From: Amia ocellicauda
Lineage: Eukaryota > Chordata > Actinopteri > Amiiformes > Amiidae
Assembly: GCF_036373705.1 (NCBI RefSeq)
Contig: NC_089852.1
Coordinates: 31,509,707 to 31,573,706 of the forward strand
DNA length: 64,000 nt
Direction of reading: 5' to 3'
The notes beneath the pieces are model-generated. The model saw only the letters and a list, made by a program, of their open reading frames with translations. It was not told the origin of the DNA and did no database searches. Both the position numbers and the translations under genes were made by a program. Of this stretch, positions 43,357-56,033 are shown one piece after another (the stretch's first letter is position 1; the number at the start of each line of letters is the position of its first letter).

Positions 43357-44939
43357 CAGTGAGGGAAAAAAGTATTTGATCCCCTGCTGATTTTGTACGT
43401 TTGCCCACTGACAAAGAAATGATCAGTCTATAATTTTAATGGTAGGTGTATTTTAACAGTGAGAGACAGAATAACAACAAAAAATCCAGAAAAACGCATT
43501 TCAAAAAATTTATAAATTGATTTGCATGTTAATGAGGGAAATAAGTATTTGATCCCCTATCAATCAGGAAGATTTCTGGCTCCCAGGTGTCTTTTATACA
43601 GGTAACGAGCTGAGATTAGGAGCACTCTCTTAAAGGGAGTGCTCCTAATCTCAGCTCGTTACCTGTATTAATGACACCTGTCCACAGAAGCAATCAATCA
43701 ATCAGATTCCAAACTCTCCACCATGGCCAAGACCAAAGAGCTGTCCAAGGATGTCAGGGACAAGATTGTAGACCTACACAAGGCTGGAATGGACTACAAG
43801 ACCATCGCCAAGCAGCTTGGTGAGAAGGTGACAATAGTTGGTGCGATTATTCGCAAATGGAAGAAACACAAAATAAATGTCAGTCTCCCTCGATCTGGGG
43901 CTCCATGCAAGATCTCACCTCGTGGAGTTTCAATGATCATGAGAACGGTGAGGAATCAGCCCAGAACTACATGGGAGGATCTTGTTAATGATCTCAAGGC
44001 AGCTGGGACCATAGTCACCAAGAAAACAATTGGTAACACACTATGCCATGAAGGACTGAAATCCTGCAGCGCCGGAAGGTCCCCCTGCTCAAGAAAGCAC
44101 ATGTACAGGCCCGTCTGAAGTTTGCCAATGAACACCTGAATGATTCAGAGGAGAACTGGGTGAAAGTGTTGTGGTCAGATGAGACCAAAATCAAGCTCTT
44201 TGGCATCAACTCAACTCGCTGTGTTTGGAGAAGGAGGAATGACCCCAAGAACACCATCCCCACCGTCAAAAATGGAGGTGGAAACATTATGCTTTGGGGG
44301 TGTTTTTCTGCTAAGGGGACAGGACAACTGCACCGCATCAAAGGGATGATGGACGGGGCCATGTACCGTCAAATCTTGGGTGAGAACCTCCTTCCCTCAG
44401 CCAGGGCATTGAAAATGGGTCATGGATGGGTATTCCAGCATGACAATGACCCAAAACACACAGCCAAGGCAACAAAGGAGTGGCTCAAGAAGAAGCACAT
44501 TAAGGTCCTGGAGTGGCCTAGCCAGTCTCCAGACCTTAATCCCATAGAAAATCTGTGGAGGGAGCTGAAGGTTCGAGTTGCCAAACGTCAGCCTCGAAAC
44601 GTTAATGACTTGGAGAGGATCTGCAAAGAGGAGTGTGACAAAATCCCTCCTGAGATGTGTGCAAACCTGGTGGCCAACTACAAGAAACGTCTGACGTCTG
44701 TAATTGCCAACAAGGGTTTTGCCACCAAGTACTAAGTCGAAGGGGTCAAATACTTATTTCCCTCTTTAACATGCAAATCAATTTATAACTTTTTTGAAAT
44801 GCATTTTTCTGGATTTTTTTGTTGTTATTCTGTCTCTCAATGTTAAAATACACCTACCATTAAAATTATAGACTGATCATTTCTTTGTCAGTGGGCAAAC
44901 GTACAAAATCAACAGGGGATCAAATACTTGTTTCCCCCA

Positions 44940-44942
<3 letters not shown>
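43357..44942 (+). mobile_element. Tc1-type element copy 1 (long-TIR family)
   Basis: The element is 1586 bp with termini CAGTGAGGGAAAAAAGTATT and the complement of CAAATACTTGTTTCCCCCACTG, flanked by TA. The inverted repeats are about 200 bp long. The second copy at 60374 is closely similar. A 32-bp perfect hairpin lies at 43596-43668, between the TIR and the transposase start. Confidence 0.95.
43723..44735 (+). pseudogene. Tc1-type transposase, one frameshift (DD34E)
   Basis: The frame from the ATG at 43723 ([20 protein letters not shown]) encodes the helix-turn-helix region and shifts near 44080; the next frame runs to the TAA at 44733-44735. Catalytic blocks are [27 protein letters not shown] and [11 protein letters not shown], with 34 residues between the second Asp and the Glu. 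Nearly full length otherwise. A one-base deletion around GCCGGAAGGTCC explains the shift when compared with GCCCGCAGAGGTCC in the copy at 60.4 kb. Confidence 0.93.

Positions 44943-44994
<52 letters not shown>
44943..44994 (+). repeat. (TA)n microsatellite between two Tc1 elements
   Basis: About 25 TA units. Both neighbouring elements insert at TA, and the array forms their shared flank. Confidence 0.95.
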
Positions 44995-44997
<3 letters not shown>

Positions 44998-46214
44998 TCA
45001 CCTAAAGGATTATTAGGAACACCTGTTCAATTTCTCATTAATGCAATTATCTAATCAACCAATCACATGGCAGTTGCTTCAATGCATTTAGGGGTGTGGT
45101 CCTGGTCAAGACAATCTCCTGAACTCCAAACTGAATGTCTGAATGGGAAAGAAAGGTGATTTAAGCAATTTTGAGCGTGGCATGGTTGTTGGTGCCAGAC
45201 GGGCCGGTCTGAGTATTTCACAATCTGCTCAGTTACTGGGATTTTCACGCACAACCATTTCTAGGGTTTACAAGGAATGGTGTGAAAAGGGAAAAACATC
45301 CAGTATGCGGCAGTCCTGTGGGCGAAAATGCCTTGTTGATGCTAGAGGTCAGAGGAGAATGGGCCGACTGATTCAAGCTGATAGAAGAGCAACTTTGACT
45401 GAAATAACCACTCGTTACAACCGAGGTATGCAGCAAAGCATTTGTGAAGCCACAACACTTACAACCTTGAGGCGGATGGGCTACAACAGCAGAAGACCCC
45501 ACCGGGTACCACTCATCTCCACTACAAATAGGAAAAGAGGCTACAATTTGCACAAGCTCACCAAAATTGGACAGTTGAAGACTGGAAAAATGTTGCCTGG
45601 TCTGATGAGTCTCGATTTCTGTTGAGACATTCAGATGGTAGAGTCAGAATTTGGCGTAAACAGAATGAGAACATGGATCCATCATGCCTTGTTACCACTG
45701 TGCAGGCTGCTGGTGGTGGTGTAATGGTGTGGGGGATGTTTTCTTGGCACACTTTAGGCCTCTTAGTGCCAATTGGGCATCGTTTAAATGCCACGGCCTA
45801 CCTGAGCATTGTTTCTGACCATGTCCATCCCTTTATGACCACCATGTACCCATCCTCTGATGGCTACTTCCAGCAGGATAATGCACCATGTCACAAAGGT
45901 CGAATCATTTCAAATTGGTTTCTTGGACATGACAATGAGTTCACTGTACTAAACTGGCCCCCACAGTCACTAGATCTCAACCCAATAGAGCATCTTTGGG
46001 ATGTGGTGGAACGGGAGCTTCATGCCCTGGATGTGCATCCCACAAATCTCCATCAACTGCAAGATGCTATCCTATCAATATGGGCCAACATTTCTAAAGA
46101 ATGCTTTCAGCACCTTGTTGAATCAATGCCACGTAGAATTAAGGCAGTTCTGAAGGCGAAAGGGGGTCAAACACAGTATTAGTATGGTGTTCCTAATAAT
46201 CCTTTAGGTGAGTA
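44995..46214 (+). mobile_element. Tc1/mariner-type element, DD36E family, second full-length copy
   Basis: Termini CACTCACCTAAAGGATTATT and AATCCTTTAGGTGAGTA match the copy at 29289 in inverted orientation; the last base differs (A for G). TA repeats flank both ends. Confidence 0.93.
45143..46182 (+). pseudogene. DD36E transposase, one frameshift
   Basis: The start at 45143 (MGKKGDLSNFERGMVVGA) matches the intact copy. The frame shifts near 45535, where AATAGGAAAAGAGG has one A fewer than the intact copy, and the shifted frame then carries the rest to 46182 (QQDNAPCHKGRIISNW, SLDLNPIEHLWD). The PDLNP of the intact enzyme is LDLNP here, and the first Asp region (WSDESRF) lies across the shift. 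It is inactive but recent. Confidence 0.93.
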
Positions 46215-47999
46215 TATATATATATATATTAAGAAGGATTTTTTCAGAAATACAAATATTACATGTAATCATTTTCATTATAAATATCTAACCTTAATTT
46301 ATCAATAAATAACCAGGGGCGGATTGTACTAACGGGATCTCAGGTGTGTTGTACTAAATGGATCAGGGCTCAATCTGAGCTCTGATCCGTGTTCAAAAAT
46401 GATCCTGCTTTTGATCAGGATCAGAGCTTGATCCGACTGTTTAAAATACATGAACTCTGTATACTTCATCTAGTTCGCCGGCATCAAACACGCAGAATGC
46501 GGGTATTTAAAGACAGGCAAAAGCCTTTAGAGGTTTTTCAGGAGGAATACATAATGAAAGCGGTATAGATTAACAGCATGTAGCATATTTAACCTCACAG
46601 ACATAATTGATCTTGTTTTAGGACCTACATCGAAGCGCAGTCATAATTACCAAAACATTTGAAGCTGTGTTTAGCATTGAGATATTTTGCAACCGGCAGA
46701 TTTCAGCAAATAGGTAACATTATCGATGCAGACAAATCTGGTTAAGCACATATAAACAATGAAAATGTGACTTACGTTATTTACAATGATTTGCACTTTT
46801 AAATAAACAATATAATGTTGAACCATGCATTATGCTTTTGTGTCTTTATGGTGAGGTGTAGTTTGTGTGGGATTATTTTTAAAATTGTTTACATTATTGT
46901 AAAAGCTCTTATTTCCGCAGCACCCCTGCAAACTACTGTAGCAACTCCACGGCTGTGCAATGCTTTGAGAAATGCCCCTACAATCCATAGTTTTAAGACA
47001 TTTCTTAAAAATCTCTTAAGGATCTCTCTTAATGGCAAGTTTTTAAAATACTCTTGAGTTGCTACTGCGGTGTTGCATATAGCGTCTGCCTATTTATTCT
47101 GGGGGGAAAACCTATTTACACCCACCCAGGTTAACGTAATCACTGCCACCACCTTTAGTATACCGGGGAGGTCCGGAAAGGTGATCAATACACAGTACAG
47201 TCGATGAGGAGTAATCAGGGAGACAGAAGTAAATAAAAACAGCCTTTATTAATCACACATAAATAGCCACTTACTTTAAAATCCCTTCTACCCCGTTTAC
47301 TTCCCTGCCTATACACCTCTACAAACTTGTGATGGAGGTCAAAATAACTGGACCTCAGGGAGGTCCTCTACAAACCCAATTAATAAGATAAATGAAAACA
47401 AATCAACTCCAAAACCAAATCACTTTAAAGATAAATCATTACCAAAATACAAAATAGAATACACACAACTAATCTAAATCAACCAGGTTTTAACAGATCC
47501 AACTTTCGGATGACGGACTACAAATGATCGTGTCAGATCCAGTGGCAATGACAAACTGACATTAATATGCATTGGGAAACGTAGTGAACAGCTAATCTTT
47601 TTAATTAATAAACTCATAAGCAATAGCACAGTATAGTTTTGTGAAAGGTTTTATGATTGTCATTGAGTCATTAGAGCGGTAGATGTTCAAAGAGCCGCAC
47701 AGAGACTGACGATCCGGTTTATGTCAATAGGAAACTCATAGTCACCGCAGCGCTGCTTAATAATCGGATCAAAAACTCGTATCAGCGGAGCTGGATCTTG
47801 ATCTGCTTCGTACAACGCCTTTTCGGGATCCAGTGAGCCCAGATCCGATCCCGTTTGCTGATACTATTAGTACAACCCTGTTTTCCTGAAATGCACTTGA
47901 GCTTGTGCACAGTTGGCATGTAAGCCAAAACTAACTCTAGCTAACAAAACTTGTTAGCAAAATTAGCTATTTGCAAACATGTACAACTGGTTTAAAACT
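46215..47999. other. Intergenic DNA with a possible non-autonomous element
   Basis: CAGGGGCGGATTGTACTAAC at 46314 and the complement of TATTAGTACAACCCTG at 47867-47882 look like weak inverted ends, with GGGATC words near both; this could be a 1.57-kb non-autonomous element. No gene frame was recognised inside. Confidence 0.35.
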
Positions 48000-50008
48000 G
48001 GAAAACTACCAAGTAAAGATTTAGACAAGCCATTAAAAGATAAGGTCAGTAGGCCTTATGAAGGAGGAGAGGGGCAGAGCAAAAGTGAAAGGGAATCAGA
48101 GGGGAGAGAAACAGAGATCTGAGGGACTGAGAGAGCCAGATCTTGCAGAGAGGGAATTAGAGGAAGATGATGCAGAGCAAGAAACAGAGGCACGGGGAAG
48201 AAATGATGGCCCATTATCAAGGCAAGAAGGCAAATGGGGCAAGGAGAGTGAGCATCAGACAAGCAAAAGAAAATATGATGACAATTACCTAAGTCTGGGG
48301 TTCACTTGGACTGGCGATGCCGAGTGGCCAAAGCCACAGTGTGTGGTTTGCAGTGAGGTTCTAGCTAACAGTTGTCTCAAGCCCACTTATTTACATTGCC
48401 ACCTAAATACAAAACATGCCAATGTAAGATAAAAGCCTGTTGCTTTTATTAGATCTAAAATGGAAGAACTGTGGAAAAGCCAAAAACTACTGCAGTCGCA
48501 TTCAGGCATGAGGCCTACCAAAAATATGCTACAAGCATCCTAACTTGTTAGCTACAGATTGGCTAGAAAGGGACTACCTCACACAGTAGCTGAAGACATT
48601 TGTTTACCAGCTGTGAAAGAAATGGTGGAATGCATGATTGGGGAAAAGGAAACAAAAAAGTTGGACATGATCCCGGTTTCCAACAACACCGTGTCGCGCC
48701 GCATTGATAGAATGTCTTAACACATCCTCTCTAAATTATTCGATCATGTTAAAAATACTGAGTTTTACTCTCTGCAAGTAGACGAGTCAACAGATGTTGC
48801 AAATGTGTCTAATCTTTTGGTCTACATTCGTTACCTATGTGAAGCACAGTGCACAGATTTTTTTTGTTCTGTCGGCCCCTTGCTACCCGAACAACAGGTG
48901 AGGAGATCTTCAATTTAATGGACATCTTCATGAGAACCAATGGAATCGACTGGGCATGCTGTGTGGGATTATATACTGATGGGGCAAAGTCGATGACGGG
49001 GAAGCATCACATCAGGAAAGTCTGTCCAGCCATTCTCTGATTACATTGCAGTGTTCATAGAGAGGCCCTAGCAGCTAAAAACATGCCAGATGACCTACTT
49101 TCAGTACTCCATGATTTAGTAAAACTGGTGAATTTCATTACAGCTTGTCTGCTAAATTCAAGAATTTTTACAGCGTTATATGGCGAGATGGGCAGCGAAT
49201 ATAAAGCACTTCTCCTACACACTGAAGTGTGTTGGTTGTCACATGGCAAAGTGTTGACAAGGCTTTTTGAATTGAGACACGAACTTCAGGAGTTTTTCAA
49301 AGACAACCCATTTCGGCCTCTTCCTTGCATGAGGAAGACGTTCTACAGAAGTTAGCTTATCTAGCTGACATTTTTTCTGTTTTGAATTAACAGAATTTTA
49401 GTCTGCACAGAGTCAGTGTTACATTGTTCAATTCACAAGATAAGGTAGAAGCAATGATAAAGAAACTACACTTCTGGGCAAACTGTGAGAATGGGAATTC
49501 CCTCCTGTGTTTCCCAATGCTTCACAAGTTCATGGAAGCAAACAACATGGTCTTAGGTGAACATGTGAAAAGTCTCATTATTGAACACCTCAATCAACTC
49601 GCTGAGCACCTACGGAAATACTTCCCACCCATGGACACATCTCAGACATGGATTCACAATCCATTTGAATCTTCCCTCCCTGTCCCGCAGCTGTCGTTTC
49701 AGGAGGAGCAGCTGATTGACTTGTCATCTGATAGTGAACTGCAGATGCAGTTCAAACAAAAACCGCTTGTGGATTTTTGGACACAGACAATGCAGACATA
49801 CCCAGACCTGGCGAAGCTAGCCTTGAAGGTGTTGATGCCCTTCGCTACAACTTACTTATGCGAGGCTGGGATTTCTGCACTCACAGCAGTGAAGACAAAA
49901 TATCGCCAAAAACTGGATGCTGAGAAAGACTTAAGGCTGAAACTGTCTTCAATTAAGCCTAAAATTGCAGAGCTTTGTGCAGAGATGCAGGCCCACCCAT
50001 CACGTTAA
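48000..50008 (+). pseudogene. hAT transposase, ZBED5-like, degenerate
   Basis: The BED finger part is at about 48250-48430 (LSLGFTWTGDAEWPKPQCVV, then CSEVLANS and HLNTKHA). Downstream blocks are LQVDESTDVANVSNLLVYIR near 48775, ARTTGEEIFNLMDIFM-like and CVGLYTDGAKSMTGKH near 48960, and the dimerisation region in the 194-aa frame ending at 50008 (PFATTYLCEAGISALTAVKT). Stops at about 48545, 48720 and 49040 and frame changes make it dead. hAT transposases cut and paste with 8-bp duplications; termini were not located. Domain order and sequence resemble the ZBED5/SCAND3 group. Confidence 0.82.
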
Positions 50009-50045
50009 CATCGGTAAGCACCACCATTAGGTGAATGAAAAGACC

Positions 50046-50046
<1 letters not shown>

Positions 50047-50088
<42 letters not shown>
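50047..50088 (+). repeat. (ATT)n microsatellite
   Basis: About 14 ATT units directly upstream of the next Tc1 element. Confidence 0.93.
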
Positions 50089-50089
<1 letters not shown>

Positions 50090-50105
50090 GGCCTACTAGC
50101 TATTA

Positions 50106-51256
50106 CAACCCCAATTTCGAAAAAGTTGGGTCAGTATGGAAAATGCAAAAAAACAAACAAAAAGAGTCATTTGAAAATTCAATTCACCCTGTACTATATT
50201 GAAAACAAATTATTAACACATTATTTGATGTTTTACTTTGTGATTTAAATTTATTTTTGAAAATATACACTCATTTCAAATCTGATGACTGCAACACACT
50301 CCAAAAAAGTTGGGACAGTCGACTGTTTACCACTGTATAACATCACCTTTTCTTTTAATAACACTTATTAAGCATTCGGGCACTGAAGACACCAGTTGGT
50401 TAGTTTTCCCCCATTCACCAATTATGCACTGTACGAGGCTTTCGTTGCCTTATTTTGTGCTTCATAATGCACCACACATTCTCAATTGGAGACAGGTCAG
50501 CACTGCAGGCAGGCCATGCTAGCACCCGCACTCTCTGCTTACGCAACCATGCGCTTGTAATCCAGGCAGAATGTGGTTTGGCGTTGTCCTGCTGGAAAAT
50601 GCATGGACGTCCCTAGAAAAGATGATGTCTGGATGGCAGCATATGTTGCTCCAAAATGTGTACATATATTTCTGCATTAATGGTGCCCTCACAGATGTGC
50701 AAGTTACCCATGCCATGGGCACTGACACAACCCCATATATTGACAGATGCTGGTTTTTGGAACTGACGCTGATAACAGTTTGGATGGTCCTTTTTCTCGA
50801 TGGATATTTTGTCCAAAAACGATTTGAAATGTTGACTTGTCGGACCACAAAACACGATTCCACTGTGCTACTGTGCATCTCACATGAGAGAAGTCAGCGG
50901 TGCTTCTGGACAGTGTTGAGGTATGGCTTCTGCTTTGCATAGTTAATCCTTAACTTGCATCTGTGGATGCTGTGGCGAATGGTGTTGACTGACAAAGGTT
51001 TACCAAAGTATTCCCGAGCCCATGTCAGGATATCCATTACAGACTCATGACGGTTTTTAAGACAGTGACGTCTGAGGGATCGGAGATCACGTGCATTCAG
51101 AAGTGGTTTTCGGCCTTGCCCTTTACGCAATGAGATTTGACCGGACTCCTTGAATCTTTTAATTATATAGTCAAGTCAAAGTACATTTACAAATCACTCC
51201 TCTTTGTTTTTATTAGCATTCACCATACTGTCCCAACTTTTTCGGAATTGAGGTTG
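50106..51256 (-). mobile_element. Tc1/mariner-type element, 1151 bp, degenerate
   Basis: The inverted ends CAACCCCAATTTCGAAAAAG and CTTTTTCGGAATTGAGGTTG are flanked by TA. Minus-strand transposase pieces are GRKPLLNARDLRSLRRHCLK (51130-50894), WNRVLWSDKSTFQIVFGQN, and SVNIWGCVSAHGMGNLHICE; a further piece with WSDK contains the first catalytic Asp. The C-terminal Asp/Glu part is only partly readable (near 50580-50520). Multiple frameshifts make it inactive. Confidence 0.9.
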
Positions 51257-52034
51257 TAGTAGTAGTATTACTATTAATGTATCGGTATAAGCATGATTAA
51301 AGTAAACGTCATTAGGCTATCTGTCGTTAGTATGCAATTATGCTTTAATGCGGCTGTAAATATTTTACGGTTATTGGGGTGGGAGGGGGGGTGAGTCAAC
51401 CTGGTCAGAATGTGGAAGGGGGTGTGTGGCATAAAAAGTTTGGGAACCGCTGTTTTAATAGTTCTATAACAAATAAAAACTGTAATAGCTATATTTCTTG
51501 AATGGACTTGTATTACATATATCAATATTAATTCAAAAAGGTCTCATTTTAAATTTGAGGAAACACTATTTACACTACTTACATTTGAGGGGTGTCATTT
51601 ACAAATAGCTGTGTTGCTCTGCAGAACTTGTATTGCTGATCATTAATTTCTCATTCAATGTTCTTCCAATTTCTGACCTTTTAGTTCCAGGGAACAATGT
51701 CTGGGTAGCAGCACAAAACCTCAACTCTGTGCTCATCCAAAGTGTCTCTCTTTTCAGCTCCCTTCTGTAATTTATTTTCTCAAAGCAGGACAGATTCAGG
51801 AAAAAACATGTGCAGGATCGGACAGGATCGGACAGCTGCCTATGCAGCTGGCTTTGCTTTGCTTCCTGTAACAATCTTGACCTAAGCAATACAATAACAA
51901 AATATTTACCTTCAATTGCACTTGAAAGGAAAAAAGTTTTATATATAAATTATGGACAAAGCTCTACATGACTAGAGTAGGCAATCTTAAATATACTTTT
52001 TGTTCACTTACTATTTATTTCTGAGCAGATACCC
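51257..52034. other. Intergenic DNA, no gene seen
   Basis: No frame, element or RNA was recognised; a GATCGGACAG doublet lies near 51825. Confidence 0.4.
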
Positions 52035-54432
52035 TTAACCAGGACAACTTACAGTAATCACAAAATACACATAACAAAATAAGAGCACACACAATAAACA
52101 ATACTGCGACCTCGTAGAGGGAGCTCTCGCCGACTGAATAGTGGCTACTACCGCGTCTGACAGACTCCAGGCAATCAGTCGCTCCCACTCAGGGGCCAGG
52201 CCCAGAGCTGGAGGAGGCCCGGATTGGGGTTGATATGGATGGCCCGTGCGGGCTCCGTCCACCTGCCTCGGACTCCACGTCCATCGCAGACTGCTCCCCA
52301 ACCCTGCTTGGAAGCGTCTATCGTCATGACTGCTCGGTGGTAGACTGGACCCAGGGGCACACCGAGGGTCAAATTGTGGGGGCTCCACCACCAACGGAGC
52401 GCCTTCCAGCACGCCGGAGTGACTGTGACTCGGAGTGCTCGATCGCGGCGAGGGTGCATCACGAGAGACCTGAACCACCACTGCAACGGCCTCACGTCAC
52501 CTGGGAGGGAGCAGGAGGCCGAGGGGGAGGGTCTGTGATGCAGGAGGCCGAGGGGGAGGGTCTGTGATGCAGCCGCTAGGAGGCCCAGCAGCCTCTGGCA
52601 AAGGGACACCCTGACACGAGCTCTCAGTCAGAAAAGGGAGAGACACGTGCGTATGGAGGCAACTCTCTCTTGTGCCAGCATGGTGAGCATGGCAACGGAA
52701 TCGAGGCACAGTCCGAGGAACTGTGCCTGCTGAGTTGGCGTCAGGCGGCTCTTCTCTCGATTGACCCAAAGGCCCAATTCGGACAGGCGGCCTAAAATCA
52801 GGTTTGTGTGTTCCTGAACCTGCTCCCTCGAGTGTGAACAAACCAGCCAGTCGTCTGGATAGTTGAGGATGCGGACCCCCTGACAATGCAAGGGGGCTAA
52901 CACAATGTCCATGCACTTGGAAAAAGTGCTTGGGGTTAGCGTAGCGACAGGCCGAAGGGGAGACCAGCAAATTCGAATGCTCGGCCCTTGAAGGCGAAGC
53001 GTAGAGACTTCCTGTGCGCCTGCACAATGGGGATGTGAAAGTAAGCAGGTTGAGCATCTTGAAGCGCAACATCTTGAGGTGGTGGTTCAGGCGCCTCAGA
53101 TTCAAGATGGGGTGGAAACCGACATCTTTTTTGGGCACAAGGGCACTGCAGGCAGGAGAGGCGCGGCTGCCGTGGGAGGCACAGCTGTCATGGCAGGTGC
53201 GGTAGCGGCAGCTGACGCTGCAGAGGAAGCAGGAGGAGATGCAAGCGCCGGGGGGGCGGCTGTCTCCATCACAGCGCCCCTGAGGCCCCCCCGTCACTCG
53301 CCGGAGTTGGTGATTTTTGGGCGTGGCGGCGCCTGGTGGAACAGTGGACCTCCGGGCACACCGTAGCGGACCCGGAAATCACAGCCAAATTGCGTCCGCT
53401 GTTGGTGCCCAGAGAGACGGGGCATAAGACTTCCCTACTCCAGGGAGACAAGGTGCGCTGGCTGCAAGCGGCACAGTGGCGGGGGCGAGAGGAGCTCAAC
53501 GCCGAGCCCACACGCACGTGCACAGGGAAACGTGCAGCAGAGGTGCCGGTCAGTATTTGTGCCGGGGGCACACAACATCTGAAACGACTCTGCAACAATT
53601 GGAGCGCCTAGTGTGCCCGCCGCTGTAAGTGTGTCTCCACCCAGCAACGTTTATATACATGGGGGCGCAGTGCCACCAGCCACACGCAGCCTTGCTGTTG
53701 CCGGACTGAACACTGTGTATACCAAGCACCAAGTGCTGGATACAAGTGCCGCGTAGGCCAGTAGACTTAACCACACCGTGTGTGCTGGGGTTTCCGGGGG
53801 CTGTAGTGCGGCTGCATGCCGGCGGAGGAGCACCTCACGTGGGCGAGATCTCTTACGACACACGAGGCTCAGGCCGGGCAGCCAGGCCTTGGATTTTACT
53901 GCCACTGCTAGCGCTCCTGCTGTGGAGGAAAAAGCCCTGTGGAAAAAAACCAACACAGCAAGCAGTTGGAATATATAAGGCACTATATAAACACGACTAT
54001 TATTTTTAAAGTGTGCTATTTGTAGCTGAAACTGAAACCGAAGCGCACCGGAGCCCCAGAGCACGGACGGAACAGAGTCAGATTAGCTATCAATAATAAT
54101 AACTAACAGTACGAATAGACACAGAAAATAAACAGTGGTGACAGTACAGCCATGAAGCCAGCAAACCGAATAGCAATAATAATTATTATAAAACAATAAT
54201 AATAAGGTCTAATGCACGAACAAGACACAGAGAGCTTACGTTCTCAGTCCAGGTGACGTGGCAAAAGAGGACAACCTGCGCTGACGTCACATTTTATGGA
54301 ACAGGATGTGGGAAGGGACCTGTTCTGAGTGGGGCCAGGGGCCAATGGCAGCTTTGATAGAGTTACGTTTCGATCAGGTTCCTATGGCAATGCGCAGAAA
54401 CCCCTCCCCCCTGGGCAGTGCTTCCTACTTGA
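52035..54432 (-). mobile_element. DIRS-type retrotransposon copy C with RT and RNase H remnants
   Basis: The right end (54280-54432) carries the DIRS terminus TTTGATAGAGTTACG and CCTGGGCAGTGCTTCCTAC, and the leader follows to about 53650. Reverse transcriptase blocks on the minus strand are LVPKKDVGFHPILNLRRLNH near 53150 and GVRILNYPDDWLVCSH near 52870 (YxDD-type core). RNase H shows MTIDASKQGWGAVCDGRG near 52300. A tyrosine-recombinase N-terminus (ATIQSARAPSTRSQY) ends the copy at about 52090. Frames shift repeatedly, and a 41-bp duplication lies near 52535. RT, RNase H and then recombinase is the DIRS order. Recombinase catalytic residues are missing. Confidence 0.82.
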
Positions 54433-54459
54433 AAGTAAACAACACCGTACATACCTGAC

Positions 54460-54790
54460 AAAGAGCTTGTTCATTTCCCAAAATTGAGAGCTGTCATGAA
54501 AGAAGACCCAGAACTATTGCATCACTTTAACCACCATACATTCATGGAAGTGTTGGAGGAGCTTAGGGGTGAGTTTGAATCCAGATTCCAGGATGTGATG
54601 TAGTATAAGGAAATTATCAATGTCATTGATAACTCCTTTCATGTGGCTGTATCCTCTCTGACCCGAGCCATCACACAACTCTACCTTGCTGACTGTGCTG
54701 CACTGGAAAGCGAAATAACTGAGCTGCAGACAAGTGACGCCCTGAAAGCTGAACTCAGAACAGGTGTTGGCCACTTCTGGAGCATGGTCT
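54460..54790 (+). pseudogene. hAT transposase C-terminal fragment
   Basis: The plus frame gives FPKLRAVMKEDPELLHHFNH-like text, LEELRGEFESRFQDVM, a stop, then ALESEITELQTSDALKAELR. This pattern is typical of the region before the dimerisation domain in GTF2IRD2/SCAND3-like hAT transposases. It is a scrap with one stop near 54600, with neither end preserved. Confidence 0.6.
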
Positions 54791-55227
54791 CATTAGGAAA
54801 TACCATGCATAGTGTATGACTTTACTATAATGGTCTGCTCATGCAGTGTTCATTAGGAAATAACATGAATAAGCCATGACTTAAAAATAATTGGCTGTAA
54901 ACATGAAGTGCATGTGATTAGCTTGTAAATAAGCATGATTCTTTACAAGAAAATGTAACTTGGCATAACGCTGATTATTGCAAGAAAAAATACATTTTAA
55001 AATTAAAAATTGTGATGAATCCGTACATTTTGTTAGCTTTTATTCATATAGCCAGTCCCGATTTGGAAACGTGATTAACACCATTTGTTGCAAAGAAATT
55101 ACATATGAACTCATGATGAACATACTGGTGAAAAGAAGACCCTTAATAACCATGAATCATAATGAATTCATACCCTCTTACTTGCTCACCAGGGAGTTGT
55201 GAAAAACATTAATTAATGTATGAAATC

Positions 55228-55272
<45 letters not shown>

Positions 55273-56033
55273 GATCAACTACATTTATTAAATATTAATT
55301 CACATACTTGAATTACAAATGAATTTCATCTGAGTTCACAAGAATTACATCATATATTCATGTGTTTTCCCTGTGTTGTACTATTGGAAGTCATGAGGAA
55401 TTAATGCCCATTATTGTAAAGTGTTACCTCTATGTTACATGACTTCAGGTGTTCCACTTACTATCTTACTCCTAGTGATAATTACATGTAACTGCATATC
55501 ACGATAAAAATCCCAAGGGGGTATAGCATGGGGACATTCTTATAATATAAAATATAATATGAAGAACATGACTTCCAGCAAACTGTACTGTGCAGCACAA
55601 ATTAAATAACATTGGTGGGTGTAGTGAGTCCAATCCAGACCTGGGTCTAATACATATTTTCAGTATTTCCAATTAATTCAAATACGTTTCCAAAATCTTT
55701 TTTTTTTATTATAAATTGTATCTTGTTTCACAATTACTAGCTTAATGTATTTGAAAATACTTTTTAGAATTTTAAAATAATTAGCATGTAATTTGCAAAT
55801 ATGTTTTTCCACAAATATTTGATATATTATTATGTTTTCAATTATTTGTATTTCAATGAATGGGTTGTACTTGAAAATACAATCTACTTTGTACAGCACA
55901 ACAACACAGATGTTTTTAAAATGCAAGTGATGAGTATTGTCATAATTATAGATGTTATAGTTATAATGACAATGTATTGCATTTAACTCAAATCCTGGTT
56001 ATTTAATACAATTTTCGTAAAATTTGGTTTCCC
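54791..56033. other. AT-rich intergenic DNA with (AT)n run
   Basis: An (AT) array occupies 55231-55271. A 20-bp word (TTCATTAGGAAATAxCATG) occurs twice near 54790 and 54849. No gene was seen. Confidence 0.5.
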
